Source: Pisaster brevispinus (lineage: Eukaryota; Echinodermata; Asteroidea; Forcipulatida; Asteriidae). Taken from it: a stretch of DNA of 64,000 nucleotides. Position 1 is the first letter of the stretch, and each line of letters opens with the position of its first letter. The notes under the pieces are model-generated. The model had not been told where the DNA came from and made no database searches. It saw nothing but the letters and a program-made list of their open reading frames with translations. The stretch lies in NCBI GenBank assembly GCA_023634235.1, contig JAMKCF010000133.1:126033-190032 (forward strand). Reading direction: 5' to 3'. Positions 10,720 to 21,724 of the stretch are shown piece after piece. The position numbers were made by a program, and so were the translations under genes.

Positions 10720-13118
10720 AAATAAATAAATAAATAAATAAAGTATGTGCTAAGTTGTTAAGCTTTTGATTAAAACCCTCGATAAAAAACTATTGACACG
10801 ATAGGGAAAACGACAAAAGTTGTTCAAAACGATTCAGTACGTAGAGCGCAGACACGTTATTTCTGAGTGTTTGAGGTTCACATCCTGCAATGTTTTTCTT
10901 TGTTCATTCCAAATCAACTGTTTTGATGTACACGAATCAGTATTTAACGCACTAGAAATTGCATCAACTCCGTCAACTCTGAAGTTCACAGGGAACGTTT
11001 GGATTGGTTCGTGTTTGGCGGAAAGCCGTTCCCGAAATCTGCCAATTCACCAAAGGTGACTTTGGTGGCACAAAAGAACAACAACTTACTTGGTATTCAG
11101 TTGAGTATTGGAAGTTGCCGTACAAATTTGTTTCCTTCTCTTCTCCGTGGTCTGAGCGGTACCAGGTGACACCAAGCGGTCAACGCATAATGTTTTAGGA
11201 ATCATTTACTTTTCTAGAGTACAAACGACGCCTCAAAAATAGCCCTCCATCAAACAAAAAGTAAAATAATGTTTTAAGAGTTTACAATAATCTGTTATCA
11301 GTCTAGAAAAATACAAAGGTACAAATTGACCCGGATTCCGGTTCCAGAGGACCGTGTTAATGGCCACTTCAAGGTGAGGGCTACAACCCATATCAACTGT
11401 CACCAGAGGCACGTTGCCACCTACTCCTGGAGCTGGAACAGGGTTACCCCTTTACAGTCTGTAAGGATATAGGCATGGGTATCACCCACTAGGAGCCTGG
11501 CTGGTAGAGCAGAATGCACTACTCTCGCAAGTTGTTACGAAGCAATGATGGTTTTACCCTAAGCACTCAAACAAAGAGCCACTGATAAAAGGGTAACGGC
11601 ACGAAAGTGGATATTGAACAAAATCTTATCATCCGAAATCAAACGAAATCTACGTTTTTCCTAAACTTTAAAAATAGTGAGGTCTTCGGCCAACAAAATA
11701 CAATTCTAAATGATTTATTGTGTGTATTTGTTGGCATACCTTTACCGAAACATGACGTTATTGATATTTCTTTTGTGGGATACTTTCATCCAAACCTTTT
11801 GAAGAAACACAGGACCAAAAATTGGAAGTTTTGTTGTTGTTGTCGTGTAAGGTTTACGTTTTGGAAATAAAAGTAAAAGACCGAATTGAATCACTGGAGA
11901 GTAGTTGTCATCCAGGTCCTTCCGTCTGGTGTCGTCATATTTTGTGTCGTGAATGAACCCGTCTTTACGCCATCTGTGATCGACGGTGACTGTATTCTCG
12001 CAGTGACGCAATTTATAATAAAGTGTGAGGTCCTTCTTTCTGTCATAATAAAGTGTTATCTAACCCAACCCGTCCTTCTACCGTTATCTTTGCCCGTAAC
12101 TTGTTATTGTTGCATCCGTTCACCACAAAACCGTCTAACTATTGTTAGTATTCATCAAGAGTCATAATGTAAATAAAAAACATATATCCACAAACATTTT
12201 ATCAAATGTTACCACGACAACCGTTTTTGTGACAATGCTTTAACGTTTAAGCGTGTCTTGTCGGTTTGTTTTCGTTTCAACATTTGTTAAATACGATTGA
12301 TGTTTGTTTTTGACAAACAAGTACTGTTCTGTTACACCTGATAAATTAACTGCGTTGTATACGTTCAAAATATGCGCCATATCCGGCTGTTATCGAAGAC
12401 TTTCTGTTTTCACGGTTTATTTTTATGATTACAGTATTTTTAATGTGCTAATTTTCAGACTTTCAGGCCTAGAAACATTGTAGAATCACCAACAAGGGCC
12501 CAATATAATGTATATGGTTATCGTGCGTGTGCTCGTGCATAAGTAACTTTGTTTTATTTGAATAGAACGCTGCCACATATTTTAAGCGCTTGCCCTGATA
12601 GCAAAGAATGGTGATTGCAAGCACATAATTTGACGGTAAGCAGAGCAGTGAAATTGGGCCTTGGTCTCATCAAATGATTCTCGGACCCGAAAGCGGGCGG
12701 TCAATCGTTTATAACATGAAACAAATAGTTTAATATTCGTTTTTGTTTTTAGGAAAACGGATTAGAAACAAGTTAATAACAGTACACAAAAAGTTGAATT
12801 ACCCATTTTTGGGGGAATTGGATAACCAACAATTACAGCATCCCAACTAACACAAAATAGTGCCCTATTATATATTATGTCAAAACATAAGTGTAAAGTA
12901 GTCCTTCTAAAACGGTCGGACGTTGAAGCCTTCAGGAAATTGATCTAGGTGTACTTCTGGAGTTCCGTGACACCGAAACGCTAGAATTAATACCGCAATC
13001 ATGAAAAGAGCCAATTTGAAAAAAAAACAAAAAACAACAACAAAAACAACAAGTAATTTGTTTACTTACGAACAATGTTATAATCGCTTTTTTTCTTCTT
13101 CCATATTTTTAATTTCAG
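10720..13118 (+). other. remainder of predicted C1q-gene intron
   Basis: Copy A similarity to copy B continues to about 12,037. Beyond this the sequence is unique in the window. There are no open frames with recognisable content. The interval ends in a good branch/pyrimidine region and the acceptor TTTTTAATTTCAG at 13,118. Confidence 0.5.
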
Positions 13119-13925
13119 ATGATGATTACCTCAACATTGGCCCTTGTTTTTGGATTAATGAAAATTCAGTTCATGGTGGCTACGGTTGCAGTTTCACCCG
13201 ATCCCGATGTGACGTGTAATTCCTGCTGCAAGGGCCGAGACGGAATACATGGAATTCCCGGATCAAACGGGAACCATGGGCCAGTGGGTCCAAGAGGTGA
13301 TGCAGGCTCTCCTGGTGAGGTTGGTGAAGCCGGGACTAAAGGCGACAAGGGGTCAGATGGACTGCTTGGTGAGCAAGGCGCTAAAGGGGGTCAAGGACTG
13401 AAGGGAGAGCAGGGAGTCGGTCAACCAGGGAAACAAGGACCTCAAGGTATGCCTGGAATGGATGGTTTAAAGGGGGAGAGAGGTGAACATGGACCAGCTG
13501 GACAGACTGGTGAAGCAAGTGAATGCAGTACGCGACGGTCAGCCTTCACTGTAGTGAGGAATACCGGCTTCAGCTCTTCATCCTCCTATGATCCATTGCC
13601 CTTTGAAGAGTTGCTGTTTTCAGAGGAAGGAACTGATTTCAACTTGAGTAACGGCACGTTTACATGCACTGTGCCTGGTATATACGTCTTCATGTTCTCA
13701 GTCTTGAAACTATCAAGTGGGTCTTACCTGCATGTACGTCTGATGAAGAACCATAACGTCATTGTTACAGGTAATGTAAACGCTGCAGGTTATCATCAAG
13801 CAAGCAGCAGTGCGGTTATTCCCATGCACTATGGAGATCAAGTTCACTTAGCTGTAATCGGTGAAGTTTATAGTAACTCTAACCATTACTCTTCTTTCAC
13901 TGGATTCCTGTTGTACGAAATCTAA
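13119..13925 (+). CDS. secreted collagen-like C1q-domain protein
   Basis: This 268-residue product has the short-chain C1q/TNF-related layout. Residues 1-25 form a hydrophobic signal peptide. A CNSCC cluster (33-37) is placed to disulfide-link chains. Residues 39-132 are Gly-X-Y collagen repeats with one two-residue interruption near 97-101, similar to the kink in complement C1q chains. A globular C1q head spans about 141-268, with the PGIYVFMFSV strand, an N-glycosylation site NLS near 175, and the terminal SSFTGFLLYEI. Proteins of this kind trimerise and bind ligands as soluble pattern-recognition molecules. The exon begins exactly at a splice acceptor (TTTCAG at 13,113-13,118), so the ATG at 13,119 opens the coding exon and the leader lies upstream, most plausibly 8,604-8,674. 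The frame is intact. The ligand cannot be inferred. It could equally be called a C1q-like or adiponectin-like protein. Confidence 0.9.
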   Translation: MMITSTLALVFGLMKIQFMVATVAVSPDPDVTCNSCCKGRDGIHGIPGSNGNHGPVGPRGDAGSPGEVGEAGTKGDKGSDGLLGEQGAKGGQGLKGEQGVGQPGKQGPQGMPGMDGLKGERGEHGPAGQTGEASECSTRRSAFTVVRNTGFSSSSSYDPLPFEELLFSEEGTDFNLSNGTFTCTVPGIYVFMFSVLKLSSGSYLHVRLMKNHNVIVTGNVNAAGYHQASSSAVIPMHYGDQVHLAVIGEVYSNSNHYSSFTGFLLYEI

Positions 13926-15630
13926 ACAAAATAGAGATACACACGAAAATGAAATATATTAGACAAATAATTAAATACACAAAAGTTTACATATACTTTA
14001 ATGTGTGATGTTATTTTGAAAATATATTCTAAATTTAAACAATTAGTTTATCGGGGAAAAGCGGCCGTTTTCGTTTTTCTAACATGAAACGTGTTTGTGT
14101 TAATTCATGTAATTCACGATGGCAACTCCCCTGATTAATTTTTCTTAAAAAGTGAGATGGATTGTAAAAAAAAGTAATTTGAAAAAATGCAAACATTTCC
14201 TTAATACAGGTTGAATAAACATAATCCATGATGGCAACCTTTTATGGACATTTTAAATTTGGTAAACAAACACGTAAAACAAAGTTCAAACAACGTTAAA
14301 AACGTAACCCTTGTTGTCAACTTGTGTATTTACAATTTGACCCTAGATAATGTACGATAACAAGTCGGAAGGTTTTGTGTTAATTTGATACATCATTGTT
14401 AAGCTAGGGAGAAACGAAATGGTGCGATACATTGTGTGTGCCCCTCCTTCCACCATTGGTGCCGTTAAACTGAAATAATAACTTGTTTCTCCTCGTAATT
14501 ACAAGTCTCTATAATGTTCAATGAAATTTTAAATGGTTTGTATTTTGTTCAAAGCAGAAGAAACAGGAGTTGTTCCTTTGAGGCACCTCTAGGCCCATTT
14601 GCCCTAAGAAGAATCACTTGTACTTAGCTGTCTAAGCAAATCACTACTAATGCACCACTATTTATTTACTCCACCCTCCCAGATTTTCCCATTGCATTGC
14701 ATTTTACATCATTTGAAATGATAAACTTTGATAATTCTGCTCTTTTTAAAACTCATCTGTTACAAAGTGGTTTTCTTTTCTTCAAATAAAATTACACTCG
14801 ACACCTTCGCTCTTGAGTGTCAGTTTGATATTAGCGTGTAATACATTTTTTTTATGGAGAATTCAATCACTTTTAAATCGCCCTAAAGCATTCTATAAAT
14901 ATACCCTTTTGACTTAATCAAAAATATCAAGCAAAAGTTATTTGGATTTGGGCTCACATAAAATATAAAAGGGGGCACCATCTCACTGATAAAGCCTTGC
15001 ATCTATCTGCTCAATCAACTATTTATATGACACCCTTTGTTTACACTATTCAGCATGAACTTCAACATATCTTATATCTTGACTTGTCAAATATTGGGCT
15101 GTACTTTGAGTACATCTAATGTTAAGTACCATTGTGAGTGTTGATGTTTAATCAATAAAACCATAATTGAATTTGATTTTTTAAATTACGCAACAACTCC
15201 TCTCTTGACCGTGCAGACCAATCTCTTTTTCTTGTCCGATAACGTGTGAATTTCGCTGTAAAAATGTTTCAAATAAAATGGCACTTATTTACGTTTTAAC
15301 GTGAGGTTAGTGACTTGTAAGTGTACCCTTCTGTATTGGGGACTATTTTAACTAGGGAATGAGTTTATCACAAAATCGTGTTTGAACGTAAAATCCCTCT
15401 TTAAAGGCAATTCTCTTGATCGCAAAATAAAAAGGTCGTCACGGAAAATCAGTTTGTATTACTAAAAAAAAACAATTAATTATGAGTAATAACTGATAAA
15501 GGTGTTGAAAAATACAGTGTGTCAAAGTTGACTATCATTTTCAGAGTGTAATAGAAGTGAAAGCATATAATGCCAGAGTTATGGAAGTATTGATGTGTCA
15601 CCCGGATGTGTAAATGCTTATTAGCTTATT
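13926..15630. other. 3' flank of C1q gene; intergenic
   Basis: This AT-rich sequence follows the C1q stop codon. No canonical AATAAA stands out in the first 150 bp after the stop. Around 14,725-14,785 a short frame reads DNSALFKTHLLQSGFLFFK then stop, resembling the end of a non-LTR retrotransposon ORF, and a possible 3' tail with AATAAA lies near 15,155. I regard the LINE remnant as only weakly supported. Nothing else is recognised. Confidence 0.3.
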
Positions 15631-15876
15631 AGCTACTACCTGGGCGGAGATAGGAAGTTGGCAGGGACCACTACTTTCGCTTAGTGGATCGGATCGAGGG
15701 GGCTCTTCGTTATTAACTTCACTGCCGCGGAGTGAGTACTTAATTGGTTTAAAAATTTTGACCAACGGAGAGAACCAATGTCGGTCTACAAATAATTCCA
15801 GAGTCGGAAGCCTTCTTGAGTTTCACTTACATTTATTTACAAAAATAAAATAAAAAATGAAGTAAAGCAGTTCTCC

Positions 15877-16152
15877 ACTTTAACTGGTTTCTACTGGGCC
15901 TGACACCCCCTCTTCAAACAAGTACTAAACCATAAACTTGTCTTTACTTTAACTAATTTTTACTGGGTCTGACACACCCTCTTCAAAAAAGTACTAAACC
16001 ATACACTTGTCTTTACTTTAACTAGTTTTTACAGGGTCTGACACCCCCTCTTCAAACAAGTATTAAACCATACACTTGTCTTTACTTTAACTAGTTTTTA
16101 CTGGGTCTGACACCCCCTTCTCAAACAAGTACTAAACCATACAGTTGTCTTT
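15877..16152. repeat. 64-bp minisatellite, about four units
   Basis: Four consecutive units of about 64 bp each contain TACTGGGTCTGACACCCCCT followed by CAAACAAGTACTAAACCATA. Divergence between units is low. The flanks (15,630-15,876 and 16,153-17,190) contain no gene I recognise. The GGTGTCAGACCC core on the minus strand looks like a primer-binding-site motif, but no LTR pair is visible. Confidence 0.85.
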
Positions 16153-17190
16153 TATAAAGACCCACTACCGCAAAAACACTTAAAGCTCCGTTTTTCTCGG
16201 AGAGTCAGCTCTCCCAACTCCCATGGTGTTACTCGATAGTTCTTGCTTCACAATCATAGTGCGCGGTCTGCACCGTTGTTTGTCCCAGAGCCTCGTCTCT
16301 GTCTCATTAAATAGTGGTGCTCTGTTCAGGCACGTCTAGCTGGTTACAGCCCTGGAGTTGTCTCACTCCAATACACAACAAAAACCCATCCCGAAGGGCA
16401 TCTGAAATGAATTATAAAAAAATCCAAAACAAACTAGTTTTGTGCTCAAACTTGCACACTGACATTACAAAATGATTACTCCTTAAGAAAATGCATCCGA
16501 ATATAAACTTAATTACTTAATATGAACAAAATTCCTTAAAAACTTCCCATTACATCTTTAAACATCTTATTAAATGAAAAGGCTCATTTCATCTTGTGTG
16601 GCTCTCGTGAAGCTTAGATAATAAAAATAGGTTAACTTACGGGTTTGACGTTCAGTGCCTCGCCTTGCCTCAAAACACCGGTCCAACGTCACATATAAGG
16701 TGGCCTCAATGCGCTCAAGATTCCTTTCTCTTCCCCTGCTTAATTTAGTAGGTCAAAATCCCCAAGGGGATATCTTCAGAGCCAATTGTTCCCACTATAG
16801 ACCGTTCACATCTGACTTGCAGAGAGAGAAGACCCAAAACTTGGGGAGGATAGAAATGGCTATGTACATAATATACAACTTGAATCTGACACCAACGTTA
16901 TAACAAATAAGCCCTTCGGCGGAAGTTACAACAACGGAGTCATACCATTTAATACCTTTATATTTTATTTCCTTACACCATAGTTGTTATTGGACAAATC
17001 GGGCCGAGGTTTTGTGTACATTGATTACTTGTGTATGACAAACAAGTATATAAATATGTATTTCCAAAATCAATTCAATCATACAAAATACAGCGGGTTT
17101 TTTTGTAATGGTTTACAGTTTTTAAGTTCAATGAAAAGTTATAGTCAAAACCAAGACTGGATCCAAAACTGAGATCGCAGTAAAAGGGAT
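16153..17190. other. intergenic, nothing recognised
   Basis: There are no convincing open frames, splice-site pairs or repeat termini. One short frame near 16,655-16,900 lacks any protein-like composition. Confidence 0.4.
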
Positions 17191-17195
17191 GTGGT

Positions 17196-17315
17196 GCTTC
17201 TAGAGGGAACATTTGGGGGCGGGGCGTCTAGAGGGAACAGTCGGGGGCGGGCAGCCAGAGGGAACAGTCGGGGGCGGAGCCCTAGAGGGAACAGTTGGGG
17301 AGGGGCAGCCAAAGG
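17196..17315 (+). repeat. GC-rich 30-bp minisatellite
   Basis: About four units contain TAGAGGGAACAGTCGGGGGC. The array directly abuts the membrane-spanning segment of the Ig-receptor remnant and replaces its extracellular exons. Confidence 0.8.
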
Positions 17316-17497
17316 AAAAAGTTAGGAACATTCTCATCCTCTTCATTGTCTTACTCATCATCAACATCTTCCTCCTCATCAAACCTCGACATCTTAAGAT
17401 CACCAAGGAGAAGGAAGCCAATGTAGGCAAAACTGATCCTTACATGGAGCTCCAACCAACGGAGGACAAGAACAGAGTCTACATGGAACCTACTACA

Positions 17498-18561
17498 AAC
17501 AGGTTCATTTTAAATTAACATTTTTCATTTTTCCCTTTTTTCGGTAATATATATAGCAACTTTTCGTGAAGTTGTTTTCAAAATGTTAAAATCATGCTGT
17601 TTTTCTTCATAAAATATTGCTGGAGGAACAAAGTAAGAATCGGGTGCAGTCTTAATTTTATTTTTAACAGTCTTTTTATTTATACCTTTTCGTTAGCAAA
17701 AAAATGTGCAACATCTTGTACTCCAAACTATTATTGCATCATAATATCAAAGAAGAGTACGTAATTTGTTTATTAACAATGAATACTTCATTATTGGCGA
17801 AGCTGGCCCCCCCAAAAGAGTTAATTTGTGGTTCGAGTGGTAATATTTTAGTAAGGGGATAGCATTTTCTATCCCTATTCCTCACTTCTGGACAAAAAGT
17901 GGAAGGGATAGAATTTTCTATCCCTTGTTCCTCAAACCAAGCCGAAAGGAGTTGGGGATAGAATTTTCTATCCCTTGTTTCTCAACTCTAGCCGAAAAGA
18001 GGAGGGGATAGAATTGTCTATCCCTTGTTCCTCAAACCAAGCCGAAAGGAGTTGGGGATAGAATTTTCTATCCCTTGTTCCTCAACTCTAGCCGAAAAGA
18101 GGAGGGGATAGAATTGTCTATCCCTTGTTGCTCAAATCCAGCCGAAAAGGGGAGGGATACAATTTTATATCCCTTGAATCGAATTTTCTTTCCCTTGTTC
18201 CTAAACTTTAGCCGAAAAGTTGAAGGGAAAATTTGTTTTATCCTTTGCTGCTCAAATCAACCGAAAAAGAGGAGGGGAGAGATTTGTTTCATCCCTTGAA
18301 CCTCAAACCCGACAAAATGTGCAATATATTGATAAGAAATAACTGGAGTTTATAAAAAAAAAATTGTTAGCCTAGAAAAATTAGATTGATTCGTAAAATT
18401 TGGAGCATGTTTTTCACAATTTGGAGGAGAAAATGGTAAAAGAAAAATTTGTTGTTTTAAATTCCTGTTTCGATAGCAACTTTCAGACTATACTGACAAT
18501 TTTAAGCTGTAAATTTGAAAAATAACCAAAAATAAAAAATGCAGTTAAAAATGAACCTGTT
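17498..18561. mobile_element. TIR transposon with 4-bp TSD and internal minisatellite
   Basis: The left terminus AACAGGTTCATTTT and right terminus AAAATGAACCTGTT are inverted repeats. The flanking tetranucleotides are TACA (17,494-17,497) and AACG (18,562-18,565), each one change from TACG. TACG is the intact target in the paralogue at 21,214-21,217, and it also follows the right terminus of a remnant at 21,535-21,552. This empty-site comparison shows a 4-bp duplication. Interior sequence matches the copies at 9,405-10,127 and 36,210-37,107 but the minisatellite is expanded here. Confidence 0.85.
17856..18310. repeat. 50-bp minisatellite inside the transposon
   Basis: About nine units of 50 bp each carry the palindrome GGGATAGAATTTTCTATCCC followed by TTGTTCCTCAA and a GCCGAAA word. 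Shorter, more diverged versions occur in the sibling elements near 9,740-9,870 and 36,570-36,870, so the array is a property of the transposon family. Confidence 0.9.
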
Positions 18562-18730
18562 AACGGCTACAACCACCACACAATATAACTACTACCAACC
18601 AGTTGAAGTAGAGACTAACAGCCCAGAGTATGACTACGCTCGGCCAGAGGGCAGCATTAACACCAGCTACGAAGCGGTCAGAAAGCCACAGAATTCAGCT
18701 GAGAGACCATACCAGAATATTAACAATTAA

Positions 18731-20292
18731 CTTGGTGGAAAACAGGTGAAAAAACTAACATCTTAAAAACTTTGAAGGGTGATGAAAGAACCGTCACGCT
18801 TAATTTGACTCTGGACATTGATGGGGTTAGAAAAATACCATGAACAATTGTCAATAACTTTCTTCGTCGGATTGCCTTGAGCCGACGGCTTTTATGACAC
18901 CATCAATAAAAACATGAATTTAGGCCCAGCAACGGACCCTAAGTAATTTGTCAATTTAACACTTTATCCCCACTCAATCAGTCAATAATAGATATAGGGA
19001 TAAATACAGACAGGAAGTTGATTAAGTGGTGGGGGTCTCCAAGAAGCAGAGCTTGTCAAGTAGACACCCCCATGACGTGTGTATCATAAGGTATCAGTTG
19101 CATACAGAATTTGAGTTTGTATGTTAAACACCGAATGATCATTACTAAGTTAAATTTTTGTCCAAAAAAATGTTAGTAATGGCTACTATATTCGTATATT
19201 GAAGACATACAAACTTATTATTGGCAAGTAAAAAGTATAATCAATCATTGAGATTTACGTTTTAGTACATTATATTATAACTTTTTCGGAGGGGTTGGTG
19301 TTGAATTTTCTCTGAAATACCACCCTCATTTCAAAGTTAATGGTGTAGACATTAACAGATTCGTATTCAATTGTCATTGACTTTGTGGAAATGTTCATCA
19401 GAGAGAATAAAATTGTTTAACTCTAGTTCTGACATACTATCTTGAGAAATTAATTGCTATATGAGATGAGGCTAGTAAATCTGCCTGTGCGGGTTTTAAA
19501 TAATTAAGTTTCTCACACAGCGAAAAACTGTTTAATATTCTAATACTGTGTCTTTTAAGTCTACAGAGTAAATAACTTGATCAAAACATCATTATTGAAC
19601 AGGCTCTTCACATTATGGTGATGCTAAAAGAAGGGGGGGTGGGAGGTGAAGAGCATAGCTGTGTATTATTAAGAGAATGCGATTATAGGCCATTTTGTGC
19701 CCAAAACCCGCATGTGCACACACAGGGTGTCAGACTCAACTGCACTTTGGGTTGTGCTGCATTTGGACCGAATTAACGTCTAGCAACCACGTGACCAAAG
19801 ACACTAATCCCTACACGTCGCAACTCTCACAATACACAGGTCGGGGAGGGGGTTGCAAAGCGGTCTTCTCTAAAAAATATTTGTCTATCGCCCCATACCA
19901 TTTACCTGCTATACAAACCTGTACATTCCATGGCGAAAGTCTCACCCCACACCCTCCTCCCCGATTGGTTATCTTTCCCCTTCGTCCCCTATACCTAATC
20001 AAAATGTACACAGTCTGGCGCCGCCACCGGCATGTAATGTAATTGGGCAATAAAGTGAGATGTAAAGTATTCACAATATTCAGGGTTTTAATAAACTGCG
20101 TGTCTAGTGGGAAATCTACAGAGAGTCAAAGTTCAACCTAAGTGCTCGAAACTGATGAAGCGTCATGTATATTTAACACACACTATTGAAATCCAGAAAC
20201 TATGAATTGAAGTTTTTCCTTCAGTGTGAGGAGTGTGCGCAGTGATTTGCAACCGATGTAATCTCATTCTGACTTTCAGAATACTCTCCAAC
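18731..20292. other. intergenic; possible upstream region of the next Ig receptor
   Basis: The first ~200 bp (18,735-18,920) are homologous to the 3' flank of the paralogue at 21,366-21,535. The remainder is unique and AT-rich. A CACGTG E-box (19,788-19,793) and an inverted CCAAT-like GATTGG (near 19,962) lie in a more GC-balanced stretch 300-500 bp before the receptor start. A functional promoter is possible but not shown. Confidence 0.35.
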
Positions 20293-21388
20293 ATGGATTT
20301 AACGTCTTGGTTCAATCGTTTGCTCCTCGTGGTTTTCATTATGTGTTCCCTGGATACAACTCAACTCTTTGGGTTTGATTCGCAAAGTGTAATTCTACAC
20401 AGAATTTCACCAAGGGGTGATATCGTTGAAGGCGACGAAGTGAGGCTACACTGTTATGTCAGTGGACTTGCAGCAAGGCATGTCATAGAATGGGTTAGAG
20501 TCTACACGAACGTAGGAGTGATAATAGCAAAGAATGGGACAAGTCTAGACCAGAGATAAGAACTTTCCTGCTGGCGATTCCACTGTTCAAGAAGGAACGC
20601 AGCAAATTTTGAGCTGCACATCCGAGAAAGGGTTCCCAACAGTTAATCTGGATTTGTTGCCAACTCCGTCAACTGCTATTTTGATGTGCCTGTATTCGAA
20701 TAGCAGCAACGAAGCTAAAAGATTGATCAATCTCACGTTGAATGAAGCTCATAATGGTTATCAATTCCAATGTACAATCACCAGTGAATATTTCCAAGGA
20801 AGAAGTAGATCCTGTATCATCGGACCAATCGCAGTAATCAATAAGACACATGAATCTATTGAAGAAGATAAAACTATAAATAGTACAGAGACGGGATCCA
20901 GAACAGACAACCCTGATGACATGATGACTGATCATATCTCACTCATACCATATACAAAAGTCCCGAACTGTCATTTCTGTCAATTATGCAAATTCACAGA
21001 AGAATCCGTCAATACATCTCGTACCCTTTTGCTCGTAGCCTTCATCATTAGTCTCATCCTCTTCTTTGTCTCTCTCATCATCAACATCTTTCTCCTCATC
21101 AAGCATCGACATCTTATAATCACCAAGGAGAAGGAAACCAATGTAGCCAAAGCTGATCCCTACATGGAGCTGCAACCAACGGAGGACAAGAACAGAGTCT
21201 ACATGGAACCTACTACGGCTACAACTACCACACAAGATACCTACTACCAACCAGTTGCAGTAGAGTCTGACAGCCCAGAGTATGACTACACTCGGCCAGA
21301 GGGCAGCACCAACACCAGCTACGAAGCGATCAGGAGGCCACTGAGTTCAACTAAGAAAACATTCCAGGTGAAAAAACTAACATCTTAA
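20293..21388 (+). pseudogene. two-Ig-domain type I membrane receptor, first Ig domain truncated
   Basis: From the ATG at 20,293 the sequence encodes a signal peptide (LLLVVFIMCSL) and the first half of a V-type Ig domain, with the Cys (RLHCYV) and Trp (IEWVRV) of the fold, then stops at 20,557. Relative to the longer receptor at 23,708, about 190 nt covering the DxxxYxC half of the domain are missing, and the frame is lost. A second frame (about 20,557-21,388) continues with a second Ig domain (ILSC ... FQCTIT), a membrane span near 21,025-21,100 (LILFFVSLIINIFLLI) and a tail with DPYMEL, RVYMEP, SPEYDY and TSYEAI. TSYEAI fits the TxYxxV/I switch motif that recruits SH2-domain proteins. It was probably an immune-type signalling receptor; as written it is frameshifted. 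A real allele, an assembly indel or an unseen intron would change that verdict. Confidence 0.75.
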
Positions 21389-21534
21389 AGACTTTGAAGG
21401 ATGACGAAAGAACTGTCACTCTGAATTTGACTCGGGACATTTATATTTAGAGTTAACAAATACAATGAAAACTCGTCAATAATTTTCTCGGTATGATTGC
21501 TCGGAATCGACAGTTTTACTACCATCAACAAAAA

Positions 21535-21724
21535 GTTAAAAATGAACCTGTTTACGGCTACAACCACCACACAAGATACCTACCACCAACCAGTTGAAGT
21601 AGAGACTGACAGCCCGGAGTATGACTACGCTCGGACAGAGGGCAGCACCAACACCAGCTACGAAGCGGTCAGACAGCCACAGAGTTCAGCTGAGGGATCA
21701 TATCAGAATCTAAATAAATTTTGA
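21535..21724 (+). pseudogene. orphan C-terminal tail exon of an Ig receptor plus transposon end
   Basis: The right terminus of the 4-bp-TSD transposon (GTTAAAAATGAACCTGTT, 21,535-21,552) is followed by TACG and then a second copy of the receptor tail (ATTTTQDTYHQPVEVE, SPEYDYARTE, TSYEAV, SYQNLNKF, stop). It sits 150 bp after the tail of the preceding receptor, whose 3' flank resembles 18,735-18,920. This looks like the leftover of a third paralogue joined by unequal recombination or deletion inside the transposon. SYQNL would be a YxN-type SH2-adaptor motif if expressed. Confidence 0.75.

Larger units (their letters stand above)
17316..18730 (+). pseudogene. Ig-receptor remnant: membrane segment and tail split by a transposon
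   Basis: The first part (to about 17,497) encodes a hydrophobic stretch (LFIVLLIINIFLLIK) and the start of the cytoplasmic tail (DPYMELQPTEDKNRVYMEPT). It is nearly identical to the same part of the paralogue at about 21,040-21,213. The second part (18,562-18,730) encodes the rest of the tail (ATTTTQYNYYQPVEVE, SPEYDYARPE, TSYEAV) and a stop codon. Between them sits a 1,064-bp TIR transposon, 17,498-18,561. No Ig domain or signal peptide is present upstream. It is a dead paralogue, unless the transposon is spliced out, for which I see no good donor/acceptor pair. Confidence 0.8.

Noticed and set aside
15877..16900. LTR retrotransposon with a GGTGTCAG primer-binding site
   Set aside because: No pair of long terminal repeats and no gag/pol frames were found; the motif belongs to a 64-bp minisatellite.
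20145..20170. CTGATGA with adjacent CGAAA suggestive of a hammerhead core
   Set aside because: The boxes are in the wrong order and no flanking stems pair.
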